Notes: generated by a model not told the origin, from the sequence alone. Shown: positions 14,941 through 24,615, numbered from the stretch's first letter. The stretch is DNA of 64,000 nt from an uncultured Pseudomonadales bacterium (GCA_947259995.1 CAMYOK010000006.1:310001-374000); one strand, 5' to 3'. Numbers and translations are program-made.

Positions 14941-15586
14941 CGCTAAGGCCGTGTTTCACAGCAAGAATCGTCAGCTCCACGTCGCTACTAAGCTGCAGCT
15001 TGTCGAAGATCCTGTAGCGGTAGCTATACACCGTTTTGCGGCTGAGGCTGAGTTTCTCAGAGATCAAATTGACCTTCTGGCTATCGATCAGCATCAAGGC
15101 CACTTGCAGCTCGCGCTCAGACAAGACATCGAACGGCGATTTGCGCGGCTCTGGCGCGGCGATCTTCTCGAGTTTTGAGGTGATTCTAGGGCTGATATAG
15201 CGTTGCCCGCTGTGCACGAGGTGAATCGTCCAGAGCAGCTCTGCAACAGGGACACAAGGGGTGATATAGCCACAGGCACCGGCGCGCAACATGCGCGATG
15301 GCAAGACGCCAAGGCCAATAGGGATCATTGCGATAATACGCACTTCAGGGTGTTCGACGACTAGGCGTTGCGTGATTTCAATGCCAGCAAGACCAGGTTG
15401 TTTTAGGTGCATCAACACAATATCCACTGGCGTGGATTGTAGTTGTAGAAGTGCTTCTTCTACGCAGTCTGCTTGTGCCACGACCTCCATGCCCTTCTCT
15501 TCTTGGATCAATTTCACCAAGCCAGCACGGAGTAGCTGGTAATCGTCAATTAACATGACCCGTATAGGGTTTTGGCTCTGAGACAT
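14912..15586 (-). CDS. GacA/UvrY-like response regulator with altered phosphoacceptor site
   Basis: The 224-residue protein aligns along its length with GacA/UvrY, regulators that activate the small RNAs of the Csr/Rsm system. The C-terminal LuxR-type helix-turn-helix is well kept (SPFDVLSERELQVALMLI and TVYSYRYRIFDKLQL). The receiver domain is not canonical: the acidic pair Asp14-Asp15 is present, but the phosphorylated Asp is His60 (VLMHLKQPG), the switch Thr is Ile88, and the invariant Lys is Pro110 (YITPCVP). It cannot use normal Asp phosphorylation. The gene keeps the usual place upstream of uvrC. I infer that it acts as a phosphorylation-independent DNA-binding protein. Confidence 0.85.
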   Translation of the reverse strand: MSQSQNPIRVMLIDDYQLLRAGLVKLIQEEKGMEVVAQADCVEEALLQLQSTPVDIVLMHLKQPGLAGIEITQRLVVEHPEVRIIAMIPIGLGVLPSRMLRAGACGYITPCVPVAELLWTIHLVHSGQRYISPRITSKLEKIAAPEPRKSPFDVLSERELQVALMLIDSQKVNLISEKLSLSRKTVYSYRYRIFDKLQLSSDVELTILAVKHGLSDASSLVTSS

Positions 15587-15699
15587 TTTATAGACCTACT
15601 TCATATCAATTTTTGAGGCCCCCTCACATAGACTTTTTACCATAGGGAGCCTGCTAAGTACATCAGCTCGCAGGGTGCGGCACTGTGAATTGCGTCACG

Positions 15700-16743
15700 C
15701 TACTGTGTTGAATCGAACGCTGGAACCCATTGTACCTCAGGTTCTAAGCGAACTTGGTAACGTTTCCATACGGAGTCGATGATGGCGGTGGCCAGCTCTT
15801 CTATATCCAGCGGCGTGGCATTGTGGCGGTTGACGATCACGAGGGCTTGTTGCTCATAGACCTGTGCACCGCCCCGGCTCTTGCCTTTCCAGCCCGCTTG
15901 ATCAATCAGCCAGGCGGCTGGGATTTTAATACTTTGCGGCTCTTGCGGCACAGCAAACCCGGGGATCTCTGGCCACTTGCTTTGTAAAGAAGTATACACG
16001 GCCTTAGCGACGATTGGATTTTTGAAGAAACTCCCCGCGTTGCCCAGTTGCGCCGGATCAGGCAGTTTTGCGCGGCGCACACTACAAACCGCTGCAAACA
16101 CTTGCTGTGGGCTGGGGGTGCTGCCGTCTTGCGGCAAGGCATGAGCAAGGCCTTGATAACTGCAGTTGACTTGCGGCTGGCGATGCAAGCTAAAGCTCAC
16201 TCCTAGGACAATCTTGCGCGCCCGCAGACGCCCCTTAAAGATACTGTCGCGGTAGGCAAACTCGCAGGCCTGCGCGCTCATTGTTTGCACTTGCTTGGAG
16301 TCGATATCTAACACCGTGACTTCATTGATGAAGTCTTTGACCTCTACCCCATAGGCACCAATATTTTGAATCGGCGCGGCGCCTACGTTGCCAGGGATCA
16401 AGGCAAGGTTCTCTAAACCAAAGTATTCGTGCTCCAGGCAGTGACAAACAAATTGGTGCCAGTTCTCTCCACTTGCCGCTCGCACCACTGCGCTATGCGC
16501 ATCTACGCTAAGCGTTTCGATACCTTGCAGTGCCACTTGTAGCACTAAGCCTGGAAAGTCTTCGCGCAGCAGCAGATTACTGCCCCCACCAATGACTAAC
16601 AGCGGCAGGGTGTTTGCTTGCGCAAACTCTAAGGCGCTTTGTATTTGCGCCAAGGATTGTGCGGCGCAAAAGTAACGCGCGCGCACTTGTAGGGCGAAAC
16701 TATTGTAAGGCTGAAGATCAAAATTTTCTTGCGGGGTGATCAA
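15700..16743 (-). CDS. murB: UDP-N-acetylenolpyruvoylglucosamine reductase
   Basis: The 347-residue flavoenzyme reduces UDP-GlcNAc-enolpyruvate to UDP-MurNAc with NADPH in peptidoglycan precursor synthesis. The FAD-binding segment LLVIGGGSNLLLREDFPGLV is clear, as are IQNIGAYGVEVKD, the type I motif FAYRDSIFK, and GNAGSFFKNP carrying the catalytic Ser. The length and inserts fit type I MurB of enterobacteria and pseudomonads. Its start overlaps the protein tyrosine phosphatase gene by four bases (ATGA), and it is the last gene of the msbA-lpxK-kdsB operon. Confidence 0.97.
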   Translation of the reverse strand: MITPQENFDLQPYNSFALQVRARYFCAAQSLAQIQSALEFAQANTLPLLVIGGGSNLLLREDFPGLVLQVALQGIETLSVDAHSAVVRAASGENWHQFVCHCLEHEYFGLENLALIPGNVGAAPIQNIGAYGVEVKDFINEVTVLDIDSKQVQTMSAQACEFAYRDSIFKGRLRARKIVLGVSFSLHRQPQVNCSYQGLAHALPQDGSTPSPQQVFAAVCSVRRAKLPDPAQLGNAGSFFKNPIVAKAVYTSLQSKWPEIPGFAVPQEPQSIKIPAAWLIDQAGWKGKSRGGAQVYEQQALVIVNRHNATPLDIEELATAIIDSVWKRYQVRLEPEVQWVPAFDSTQ

Positions 16744-17231
16744 TGCAAATCCTGCTGTTTAATGTGGGCAAGTAAGCCAGCAGAAGCTTCTTCCACTAGA
16801 TTAAGCACAAGTTCAAAACCATCGGCACCACTGTAGTAAGGGTCCGGCACTGCCATCGAAGCGTTGTTGGCAAACTCCATAAAGAGGCGCACTTTGTGAT
16901 GATATTGTTTGGGCGCCATGGCGAGCATCGTGGCAAAATTATTCTCATCCATCGCGAGCAAATAATCGTAATGAGCAAAGTCCGCCGCTTGCAGTTGTTG
17001 GGCGCGCATCCCTCTTAAACTATAGCCACGTTTTTTGGCGGCCTCGCGTGAGCGTTTATCCGGTTTTTCACCGATATGATAATGCCCCGTGCCCGCAGAC
17101 TCGACACTAATGATGTCGCTTAGGCCGGCATCGGCCACCAGTTTTTTAAACACGGCATGGGCACTGGGCGATCTACAGATATTGCCAAGGCACACCATTA
17201 ATACGCCTATCTTGTTTGTTGAGTTTGTCAT
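16740..17231 (-). CDS. Low-molecular-weight protein tyrosine phosphatase
   Basis: The 163-residue protein has the LMW-PTP active-site loop CLGNICRS (C-x5-R-S, residues 15-22) and the distal general-acid motif VPDPYYSG. It would dephosphorylate phosphotyrosine proteins. In the same position in Pseudomonas, a homologous gene lies between kdsB and murB. A Wzc-like protein is encoded at 36.5-38.2 kb, but it lacks residues needed for kinase activity, so no obvious cognate kinase is present in this window. Confidence 0.92.
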   Translation of the reverse strand: MTNSTNKIGVLMVCLGNICRSPSAHAVFKKLVADAGLSDIISVESAGTGHYHIGEKPDKRSREAAKKRGYSLRGMRAQQLQAADFAHYDYLLAMDENNFATMLAMAPKQYHHKVRLFMEFANNASMAVPDPYYSGADGFELVLNLVEEASAGLLAHIKQQDLH

Positions 17232-17252
17232 AACGCCCTCATCCTAAAATGA

Positions 17253-17996
17253 CTACGCTGATAAAAACCGTCTCACTGCTTCAAGATCTTCCGCTGTGTC
17301 TACCCCTGCTGGCATTGGCTCTTTTGCCTCTTGCATATGTATCCGCACGCCGTGACTCATGGCGCGCAATTGTTCTAAACGTTCAGAAATCTCCAGTGCT
17401 GCTTGTTGCCAATTCACATAGTCATTCAGTGTCGCAACTCTATAGGCATAAATACCAATATGGCGTTTGCCAAGGGCTGGTTTTGCGGCGGCGTCTCCAT
17501 CGCGCACAAATGGAATCGCGGCGCGGCTAAAATACAAAGCAAAGCCTGCATTGTCTGTCACTACTTTGACAATATTCGGGTTAATAAATTCATCTTGCTG
17601 ATTGATGCTCTCGTACAATGAGGCAATGCCTGCATCGGGATGATCCACTAAACTCTTGGCCACTTGGTTGATCGCCGATGGCGGAATGAGGGGCTCATCG
17701 CCCTGCACATTGACCACGACCTCATCTTGGGCGAGGGCAAGCTGTGCGGCGACCTCTTGAATGCGATCGGTGCCCGACTGATGTTGATCGCTAGTCATGC
17801 ACACTTTGTCGGTAAAACTCAGCGCCGCGTTGTAAATGCGTTCGTCATCTGTGGCGATGTACACTGCCGATGCCTCACTGAGCAAGGCGCGCTCATATAC
17901 ATGCTGCAACATTGGCTTACCGGCGATATCCAATAAGGGTTTACCAGGTAGCCGTGTCGAGGCGTAACGCGCTGGAATCACAACAGTGAATGACAC
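17253..17996 (-). CDS. kdsB: 3-deoxy-manno-octulosonate cytidylyltransferase
   Basis: The 247-residue enzyme activates Kdo to CMP-Kdo for lipid A-core assembly. The N-terminal nucleotide-binding signature FTVVIPARYASTRLPGKPL is exact, and VVNVQGDEPLIPP and GIYAYRVATL are further family motifs. The start is a GTG at 17996 that shares its first base with the TAG stop of the Trm112-like gene, so the two are coupled. The gene belongs to the LPS gene run msbA-lpxK-trm112-kdsB. Confidence 0.96.
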   Translation of the reverse strand: MSFTVVIPARYASTRLPGKPLLDIAGKPMLQHVYERALLSEASAVYIATDDERIYNAALSFTDKVCMTSDQHQSGTDRIQEVAAQLALAQDEVVVNVQGDEPLIPPSAINQVAKSLVDHPDAGIASLYESINQQDEFINPNIVKVVTDNAGFALYFSRAAIPFVRDGDAAAKPALGKRHIGIYAYRVATLNDYVNWQQAALEISERLEQLRAMSHGVRIHMQEAKEPMPAGVDTAEDLEAVRRFLSA

Positions 17997-18181
17997 TAGT
18001 GCTTCTCCTTTTCCTCGTCGCTGAGTTTGCGCGCATCCTCTTCTAGCATCACGGGAATATCGTCGCGCACAGGGAAGGCCAAGCCGTCGCTAAAGCATAA
18101 AAGCTCGGCTGCCGTTCGGTCGTGTTTTAGAGGCCCTTTACACACGGGGCACGCCAAAATGCTCATTAATTTTTGGTCCAT
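17996..18181 (-). CDS. Trm112-family protein (YcaR-like)
   Basis: The 61-residue protein starts MDQKLMSILACPVCKGPL, the hallmark of bacterial Trm112/YcaR proteins. The second half FSDGLAFPVRDDIPVMLEEDA fits the family, but only one CxxC remains, as in most bacterial versions. Trm112 proteins stabilise methyltransferases in eukaryotes and archaea; the bacterial role is uncertain. The ATG at 18181 is preferred because GAGGAG lies just upstream; a GTG two codons earlier is less likely. It sits between lpxK and kdsB, as in E. coli and Pseudomonas. Confidence 0.9.
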   Translation of the reverse strand: MDQKLMSILACPVCKGPLKHDRTAAELLCFSDGLAFPVRDDIPVMLEEDARKLSDEEKEKH

Positions 18182-18190
18182 TTTCACTCC

Positions 18191-19237
18191 TCAATGTAGA
18201 GAAACTTGTGCGGCCTTGCTGGCCACTAAGTCTTGAATATCCGTAACAATCGCTTGCATAAACGCGGAGTCGAGCTGGGCGTTTACTTCTAAATACCAGC
18301 TGTGACGGCTGGCGAACTTTTCGCATTTGACCGCGTCTTTGTGGGTCATGACGATGGTTTCATTCTTCGCAAATTTTAAATCCGCTGCCGCAAACTTATA
18401 GTGGTCCGGAAACGGATGGCACAATGGCTTAAAGCCTAAGGCGCGCACAGCATTAAAAAAGCGCTCTGGGTTACCAATCCCCGCGACGGCATGCAGCGCA
18501 TTCGACTCTGCGATAGGCAGTGCATCTAACGCTATCCGTTCACCGCTATGCACATTGACCCAGGCCGCTGGCTGCAATGTCATGGTGCCACTAGGGGGCA
18601 GCGTTGCATAGGCACCCAGCAGAGTCTGCCACTGCCCTCGGTCGCCACCATTGACCACAATATAGTCGACCTCGCCCAAGCGGCTTGGTTCTTCACGCAG
18701 TGGGCCGGCCGGTAAGCACAGGGCATTGCCTAATAAGCGGTCGCCATCGAGCACAACAATCTCACGGCTGCGCGGCAAAGCATAATGCTGCAAGCCATCG
18801 TCGCTTAAAATGACATCGCAGGGCGCTAACGCAAGCAAAGCCTGCACCGCGTTCACCCGCACAGGATCAACCACCACGGGGCAGTCGACACTGCGTTTGA
18901 TCATCACCGACTCATCGCCCTTCTCATCTACCGAGGAGCTACTTTTTACCTCGGCAGGATAGCGCGTCGTGTTGCCGCCATAGCCGCGACTAACAATGCC
19001 TACGCGCAGGCCTTGTGCTTGTAGCGCGCGCGTCAAGGCGATGATCAATGGCGTTTTTCCAGTCCCACCCACAGTGATATTGCCAACAATAATGATGGGC
19101 GGAAAGTCCGCGCCTGCTATGCGTTTGGCTTCGAGTTTTGTGCGGCGGCGCTGGGAGATTATTTTGTAAAGTGCGGACAAAGGTCGCAGTAGATTAAGCC
19201 AAGGGCTCTTGCGATACCACGCGGCGACAATTCCCAT
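18191..19237 (-). CDS. lpxK: Tetraacyldisaccharide 4'-kinase
   Basis: The 348-residue inner-membrane enzyme phosphorylates the 4' position of the lipid A precursor. The P-loop VGNITVGGTGKTPLIIAL (about 52-69) and the family segment SRGYGGNTTRYP are clear, as is SDDGLQHYALPRSREIVVLD. Its ATG overlaps the msbA stop (TAATG), so the kinase and the lipid A flippase are translated together. Confidence 0.96.
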   Translation of the reverse strand: MGIVAAWYRKSPWLNLLRPLSALYKIISQRRRTKLEAKRIAGADFPPIIIVGNITVGGTGKTPLIIALTRALQAQGLRVGIVSRGYGGNTTRYPAEVKSSSSVDEKGDESVMIKRSVDCPVVVDPVRVNAVQALLALAPCDVILSDDGLQHYALPRSREIVVLDGDRLLGNALCLPAGPLREEPSRLGEVDYIVVNGGDRGQWQTLLGAYATLPPSGTMTLQPAAWVNVHSGERIALDALPIAESNALHAVAGIGNPERFFNAVRALGFKPLCHPFPDHYKFAAADLKFAKNETIVMTHKDAVKCEKFASRHSWYLEVNAQLDSAFMQAIVTDIQDLVASKAAQVSLH

Positions 19238-20997
19238 TAAGCACCCATAGCGTGATCAGAGAATTGCAGGCGATGAAGATTGGCGTAGTGTCCTTGCGCG
19301 GCCATTAAGCTTTCGTGATTGCCGGACTCGACGATCTGCCCTTGCTCCATGACCAAGATGAGATCGGCGTTCTCGATGGTCGAGAGTCGGTGTGCGATCA
19401 CAAAAGTGGTGCGCCCTTTCATCAAGGTACTTAGCGCTTGTTGGATATGCTGTTCGGATTCAGAATCCAATGCCGAGGTGGCCTCATCGAGCACTAAAAT
19501 CGGCGCGTCTTTTAAGAAGGCTCTAGCGATCGCTACGCGTTGTCGCTGGCCACCGGATAACTTCATCCCCGAATCACCCACGACGGCATGAATACCGCCA
19601 TCCAAGGTGTTGATAAATTCCATCGCGTGCGCGTTGCGTGCCACTTTCTCGATCGCTTCATCGCTGATGCTGCCATCGTTGCCGTAGGCGATATTCTCCG
19701 CCACCGTGCCTTCGAACAGCACTACGTCTTGGCTCACTACCGCAATCTGCTGGCGAAGATTGTGCAGCGTGTAATCTTGCACCGGTACGCCATCGATCAA
19801 AATCGTTCCAGTGCTGACATCGTAAAAGCGTGGCAGCAAACTGACCAGTGTCGACTTGCCACTGCCGGACTTGCCGACTAAGGCAACGCTGCGGCCTGGC
19901 TCGACTTTAAAATTAATATTTTTAAGCACTCGTTCGGCGTCTTTGTATTCGAAGCTGACATTTTGAAATTCCACCTCGCCGCGCACGCGCTCGACTGTGT
20001 GCTTCCCATTGTCCGCCTCGCGCTCTTCATCGAGCAGCGTGAAAATGCTCACGGCCGCAGAGATACCACGTTGCACAACCGAGTTAACATTCGACAATTG
20101 TCGAATGGGTTTGGCGAGCAAGCCGGCGATCGTTAAGAAGGTGACAAAGTCACCGGCTGTGGCATTGGCCAAAACTTCCGGTGACATCGCAAACCAAATC
20201 AATACTGCCATGGCGATGCTTACCAGCGTTTGCACAATCGGCACGGCGACCGATTGGGTACCCACCATCTTCATGTTCTGGCGCCGGTTGCGCTCACTGG
20301 CCTTGGCAAAACGCTGCAAGACAAAGTCTTTGGCATTGAAGGTCCGCACTACGCGCTGGCCTTTAATCGATTCATTGGTTATCTGCGTGACATCGCCCAT
20401 CGAGTCTTGCATCTGCGCACTGTATTTGCGGAATTTTTTCGAGGCGAACGACACGACAAAGGCCACGCAAGGAGCCACTAATAAAAACAGCAAGCTAAGG
20501 CGCCAATTGGTCCAAAACAAAGCCGCTAACAAACCGATAACGGTTAAGCCTTCGCGGAAGATTACGGTCACCGCATTGGTCGCCGCGCCACTGATCTGTT
20601 GCACATCGTAAGTGACTTTCGACACTAAACGCCCTGCCGTGCTGTCATCGTAATAACGTGTGGGCAAATCTAAAAGGCGTTCCATGATCTCGAAACGAAG
20701 CTTGTAAATAATTTGATTCGAGATGTATTCGAGGGAATAGCCACCCATGATGCCGCCAATGCCGCGCACAATCACGATGGCGATACAGAATAAGGGGGCC
20801 AGGTAGCGCGCATCGGCATTCTTGGCATTGACTTGGTCGACGGTCCAACCGATCCATTCGGCAGTGGCAACCCCAGTGGCAGAGAAAATCATATAGCCGA
20901 AGATGCTGATGAGAAACACACCGCGGTGCGGCATCACATAACGCAGCAGTCGTTTATAGATCTGCCAACCTTGCTGTTCTGATATCTGTTTAGCCAT
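19237..20997 (-). CDS. msbA: Lipid A export ABC transporter, ATP-binding/permease protein
   Basis: The 586-residue half-transporter has six transmembrane helices in the first 320 residues and a C-terminal ATPase domain. Walker A is VGKSGSGKSTLVSLLPRFYD, the signature is [15 protein letters not shown] and Walker B is ILVLDEATSALDSE. It flips lipid A-core across the inner membrane. It lies between exbD and lpxK, and lpxK is its translational partner. Confidence 0.95.
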   Translation of the reverse strand: MAKQISEQQGWQIYKRLLRYVMPHRGVFLISIFGYMIFSATGVATAEWIGWTVDQVNAKNADARYLAPLFCIAIVIVRGIGGIMGGYSLEYISNQIIYKLRFEIMERLLDLPTRYYDDSTAGRLVSKVTYDVQQISGAATNAVTVIFREGLTVIGLLAALFWTNWRLSLLFLLVAPCVAFVVSFASKKFRKYSAQMQDSMGDVTQITNESIKGQRVVRTFNAKDFVLQRFAKASERNRRQNMKMVGTQSVAVPIVQTLVSIAMAVLIWFAMSPEVLANATAGDFVTFLTIAGLLAKPIRQLSNVNSVVQRGISAAVSIFTLLDEEREADNGKHTVERVRGEVEFQNVSFEYKDAERVLKNINFKVEPGRSVALVGKSGSGKSTLVSLLPRFYDVSTGTILIDGVPVQDYTLHNLRQQIAVVSQDVVLFEGTVAENIAYGNDGSISDEAIEKVARNAHAMEFINTLDGGIHAVVGDSGMKLSGGQRQRVAIARAFLKDAPILVLDEATSALDSESEQHIQQALSTLMKGRTTFVIAHRLSTIENADLILVMEQGQIVESGNHESLMAAQGHYANLHRLQFSDHAMGA

Positions 20998-21005
20998 AGG
21001 TCGGA

Positions 21006-21428
21006 TTAATTGTCCTGTTCGGGTTTGCGTGTCGCAATACTCAATCGGCTAAACCCCGATTGACCGATTGCATCCATGGCGGTCACCACCGATTGGTGGC
21101 TCGCCTCGGCATCGGCGATCAGAATCAAGGCGACATCTCGATTGCCGCCCGAGACTTCCTCTAGGGCCCGCATCAAGGTATCGAGTTGCGCATTCACCAA
21201 GGCCCTGCCATCGATCGCATAGGAGCCGCCTTCGCTCACCGAGATCTCAATGCTGCTAGGGGCCTGCTCGACTGGCTCGCCATCGGCCTCGGGAAGATTG
21301 ACCGCCAAACGCGTCTCTTGGGTAAACGTCGTCGTCACCATAAAGAAAATCAGCAGTAGAAAGACCACATCAATCAAAGGGGTCAGATTGATTTGCAAGT
21401 CTTCTTGAATGCGACGTTGAAACTTCAC
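21006..21428 (-). CDS. exbD: ExbD/TolR-family biopolymer transport protein
   Basis: The 140-residue protein has a short cytoplasmic N-terminus, one transmembrane helix carrying the conserved Asp (LIDVVFLLLIFFMVTTTF, about 18-35) and a periplasmic domain. It forms the proton-driven motor with the ExbB-like partner encoded upstream and energises outer-membrane processes. The start overlaps exbB by four bases (ATGA). The location beside msbA/lpxK and comEC matches exbBD2 of Pseudomonas rather than a TonB locus; no tonB is seen here. Confidence 0.9.
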   Translation of the reverse strand: MKFQRRIQEDLQINLTPLIDVVFLLLIFFMVTTTFTQETRLAVNLPEADGEPVEQAPSSIEISVSEGGSYAIDGRALVNAQLDTLMRALEEVSGGNRDVALILIADAEASHQSVVTAMDAIGQSGFSRLSIATRKPEQDN

Positions 21429-22060
21429 TGCTTGCCGATCTCTTTGACTTCTACACGGCGGTCGCTGTGCAGGGCATCGACGAGTTTGATCGACTCCTGT
21501 TCAAGGTTCAGCACCAAGGAGTCGACACGGCGAATAAACATGCGGTGAAACATATAGGTAGGAATGGCAACCGAAAGCCCAGCCGCCGTGGTGATCAATG
21601 CCTGCGAAATACCGCCGGCGAGAGCATTGGCGTTGCCGGTCCCCTGCACCATGATCTCGGTGAACACCTCGATCATCCCAATCACTGTGCCCAACAGTCC
21701 AAGCAAGGGGGTAATTGCGGCAATGGTGCCGAGCGTATTGAGGTAGCGCTCCATATCGTGAATCACCTGGCTAGCTGCCTGCTCGATGCTCACCGTCATC
21801 GCGGCGCGGCCGTACTTGGAGTTCACCAGCCCGGCGGCCAAGATTTGGCCCAGTGGCGAGGCTAAACGTAGCTCACGCAAATTGCTGGCGTTGAGCTCGT
21901 TGTTCTTGATCCAGGTCCAGACTTGGCCGAGCGTGTATTTGGGGGAGATTCTCGCTGCACTGAGTGTCCAGAATCGCTCAATAATGATCGCGATCGCGAC
22001 AATTGAGCACAGGATAATGGGCAGCATCAACCAGCCGCCGGATTTAACTAACTCTACCAC
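21425..22060 (-). CDS. exbB: MotA/TolQ/ExbB-family proton channel protein
   Basis: The 211-residue protein has an N-terminal transmembrane helix (WLMLPIILCSIVAIAIIIER) and two further helices in the conserved MotA/TolQ/ExbB domain (LGTIAAITPLLGLLGTVIGMI and ALITTAAGLSVAIPTYMFHR). It forms the stator channel with ExbD. The gene is in an operon with exbD and, 67 bp upstream, comEC. Confidence 0.9.
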   Translation of the reverse strand: MVELVKSGGWLMLPIILCSIVAIAIIIERFWTLSAARISPKYTLGQVWTWIKNNELNASNLRELRLASPLGQILAAGLVNSKYGRAAMTVSIEQAASQVIHDMERYLNTLGTIAAITPLLGLLGTVIGMIEVFTEIMVQGTGNANALAGGISQALITTAAGLSVAIPTYMFHRMFIRRVDSLVLNLEQESIKLVDALHSDRRVEVKEIGKQ

Positions 22061-22127
22061 TATGAACCTCCAAAAATGACCGCCGCTACTTTAACATACA
22101 CAGGCAAGCCCCTGTGAGCGTAAATGT

Positions 22128-24554
22128 CTAACATTGCTCGTTATAGAGCCCATGTAGCCGCTTGGATTGCGCATTTTGCTCTAGTTGCCAATAGCGCGGG
22201 CGCAGCTGGCGATATTGCGTCGGGCGCAAAGGCTCCTCTACGCTCCCCTGCGCGTCAAGCTCGAAGAGTAAAGCACCCGATAATGCGGTGTTCCATGCGC
22301 ACACTCCCAGCTGCGCATAGAGCGCGGCCACCCGCGGCGCCGGATGCCCAAATTGGCTGCGATAGGCAGCCGCATACACCACCGCCTTTGGCTGCACAGC
22401 CTGCACAAAGGCTGGGCTAGAGGAGCTTTGGCTCCCATGATGCGGGGCAATCACAACCGTACTGCGCAGCTTCGCCTCAGCGCTGGCCACTAGCGCATTC
22501 TCGGCAGCGCGCTCGATATCGCCGGTTAGCAAGGCACTGTGCCCACCCGTATCCACGCGCAAAACGCATGAACCATCGTTGCCGCTGCGCCGCTCACCGG
22601 CCTGCGGCAGCAAAAACACAAAGTGCACGCCATCGAACTCCCAGCTATCTCCCGCTTGGCACATCTCGACGCTCAAAAAGCCCTCTGGCACCGAGCTCAC
22701 GGAGACCCTGCCAACTGAAACACCAGCAAGCACGGAAGCCAGCCCCCCTTGATGATCGTTATCGCTGTGGCTGACGATAAGGTGATCGATGTGACCAATG
22801 CCTTGTTGACGCAGAAATGGCAGCACCACCCCACTCCCAGCATCAAAGCCCCCACTAAAGGCTGGCCCAGTATCAAAAAGCACCACGTGCTGGGCTGTCC
22901 GCACCACTATCGCAAGCCCTTGCCCCACATCGAGCACCCACAGCTGCGCTCGCCCCGCCGGCATTGCAGCCTGCAACGGCCACAACACCGGGAGCAATAA
23001 GATCGGCGCCAGGGCTCTGCCCGGCCACCCCCTAGGGAGCAATAACAGCGCACAGCAGGCCAGCGCAAACATAATGCTTAGGCCGCCAGCAAATGCGCCT
23101 TGCCACTGAGCGCCCTGCCCACTGATCGCGACAAGCTCCCCCAAGCCGGCCTGCAATAACGCCAATAGCGCATCGGCCGTGCGCAACAAGACAAAGGCCA
23201 AGTTCGGCGCAACGCTCAACATGGCTGCTCCGAGCAATGCGATGGGCACTACCAACAGGCTCACTAAGGGAATGGCAATGAGATTTGCGACGGGAGAGAA
23301 CAGCGAGAGCTGCCCAGTCCAAAGCAATAAGGGCACACTAAGCCCAATGAACACGGCCCACTGCGGGGCGATCCAGGCGCTCCAGTAGTTTTTTAACCGT
23401 GCCGTGTAGGGCAGCGCACCGGTCTCATCAAATGCCCGCAGCTTAGTAGCCGAACCTAGGGCAAATAGCAGCGTAGCCACCGCTGAGAAGCTCAACCAAA
23501 ACCCTGCCCCTACTGGGCTCATCGGGTTCACTAACAAGACAAGACTCATGGCGAGCCAAAACGAGAAAGAGCGCGGATACTCACGCCCCAACAATTGCCC
23601 GCCCATGAAGACCAGCAACATGATGACGGCGCGCTGAGTGGGAAGCGCAAACCCGGCCAACAGGCTATAGGCCGTGGCACCGAACATTGCGCACACAGCT
23701 GCGACTTTTTGGGCAGGAACTCTTCGCAGCATGGCTGGCCAGAGCCGCGCCAACACATTACCAATAGTGAAACTGATTAGCGCAATAAACCCCACATGCA
23801 GGCCAGAGATCACGATGAGATGATTGGTACCAGTGGCGGTGTAAAGCGCTCGATGTTCTGCGCTGAGCTGACCGCGCTCCCCCATGATCAGCGCCATCAG
23901 GCTGCCAACATTGGGCAGCTCTGCCATGGCCTCACTGAGCTGCGCTCGCAGGCGAAAACGCGCCTTATCTAGCCAAACGCCTGCATGCCCTTGCAGCTGG
24001 TTCATTGGTGTCAGGCGCACATAACCCTTGGCAGCATAGCCCTGCATCATTAACCAGGCCTCGTAATCGAAGCCGCCTGGGTTGGCAAACCCATGGGGCT
24101 GATTCAAGCGCACGCGCCAGCGCCAAAGTTGCCCAGGGGCGATGACCTCATCGCCGTAATAGTTCAATAATATTAGCCGCTTAGAAAACACCTCGTTGGG
24201 CTGTGTACAGGCGCTGGGCAGAAGGTCGAAACAGCTTTGCTGCACCCAAAAGTCCAATTGCTGCGCGCGACCACTGCGTGTGGGCAAGCCGCGCACCTCT
24301 CCACTCACCCAAAAGTCATAGTCCTCTAGCACTTGTGGCAACACGGCATGCAGGCGGTTTTGCGCATCGAGCACCGCCCAGCACAAGCCCAGCAAGAGCG
24401 CTGCGGGCAGTGCAAGCCAGAGCGAGCGATGCCAGCAAACCACGCCTGCACACAGCATTAGCGCCGTTAGTATCAGAACGGGAATTTCAGGTAGCGTGGG
24501 AGCCTGGCAAACCAAAACGATCGCCAGAGAAAATGCGATCATCCGTGAGCGCAT
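22128..24554 (-). CDS. comEC: DNA internalization-related competence protein ComEC/Rec2
   Basis: The 808-residue polytopic membrane protein has an N-terminal DUF4131 region, the multi-helix competence channel domain (around residues 230-510, with LIVISGLHVGFIALISF), and a C-terminal metallo-beta-lactamase domain with HSDNDHQGG and ALLTGDIE metal-ligand motifs. ComEC carries single-stranded DNA across the inner membrane in natural transformation. The gene is full length, so the uptake channel may be functional; no other competence gene is seen in this window. It is placed between lolE and exbB as in Pseudomonas. Confidence 0.93.
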   Translation of the reverse strand: MRSRMIAFSLAIVLVCQAPTLPEIPVLILTALMLCAGVVCWHRSLWLALPAALLLGLCWAVLDAQNRLHAVLPQVLEDYDFWVSGEVRGLPTRSGRAQQLDFWVQQSCFDLLPSACTQPNEVFSKRLILLNYYGDEVIAPGQLWRWRVRLNQPHGFANPGGFDYEAWLMMQGYAAKGYVRLTPMNQLQGHAGVWLDKARFRLRAQLSEAMAELPNVGSLMALIMGERGQLSAEHRALYTATGTNHLIVISGLHVGFIALISFTIGNVLARLWPAMLRRVPAQKVAAVCAMFGATAYSLLAGFALPTQRAVIMLLVFMGGQLLGREYPRSFSFWLAMSLVLLVNPMSPVGAGFWLSFSAVATLLFALGSATKLRAFDETGALPYTARLKNYWSAWIAPQWAVFIGLSVPLLLWTGQLSLFSPVANLIAIPLVSLLVVPIALLGAAMLSVAPNLAFVLLRTADALLALLQAGLGELVAISGQGAQWQGAFAGGLSIMFALACCALLLLPRGWPGRALAPILLLPVLWPLQAAMPAGRAQLWVLDVGQGLAIVVRTAQHVVLFDTGPAFSGGFDAGSGVVLPFLRQQGIGHIDHLIVSHSDNDHQGGLASVLAGVSVGRVSVSSVPEGFLSVEMCQAGDSWEFDGVHFVFLLPQAGERRSGNDGSCVLRVDTGGHSALLTGDIERAAENALVASAEAKLRSTVVIAPHHGSQSSSSPAFVQAVQPKAVVYAAAYRSQFGHPAPRVAALYAQLGVCAWNTALSGALLFELDAQGSVEEPLRPTQYRQLRPRYWQLEQNAQSKRLHGLYNEQC

Positions 24555-24615
24555 GGCCAGTGCCTATTTCATCCATTTACAGCTGAGTATAGGCGCTTCT
24601 AGCCAGCGCACAGGT

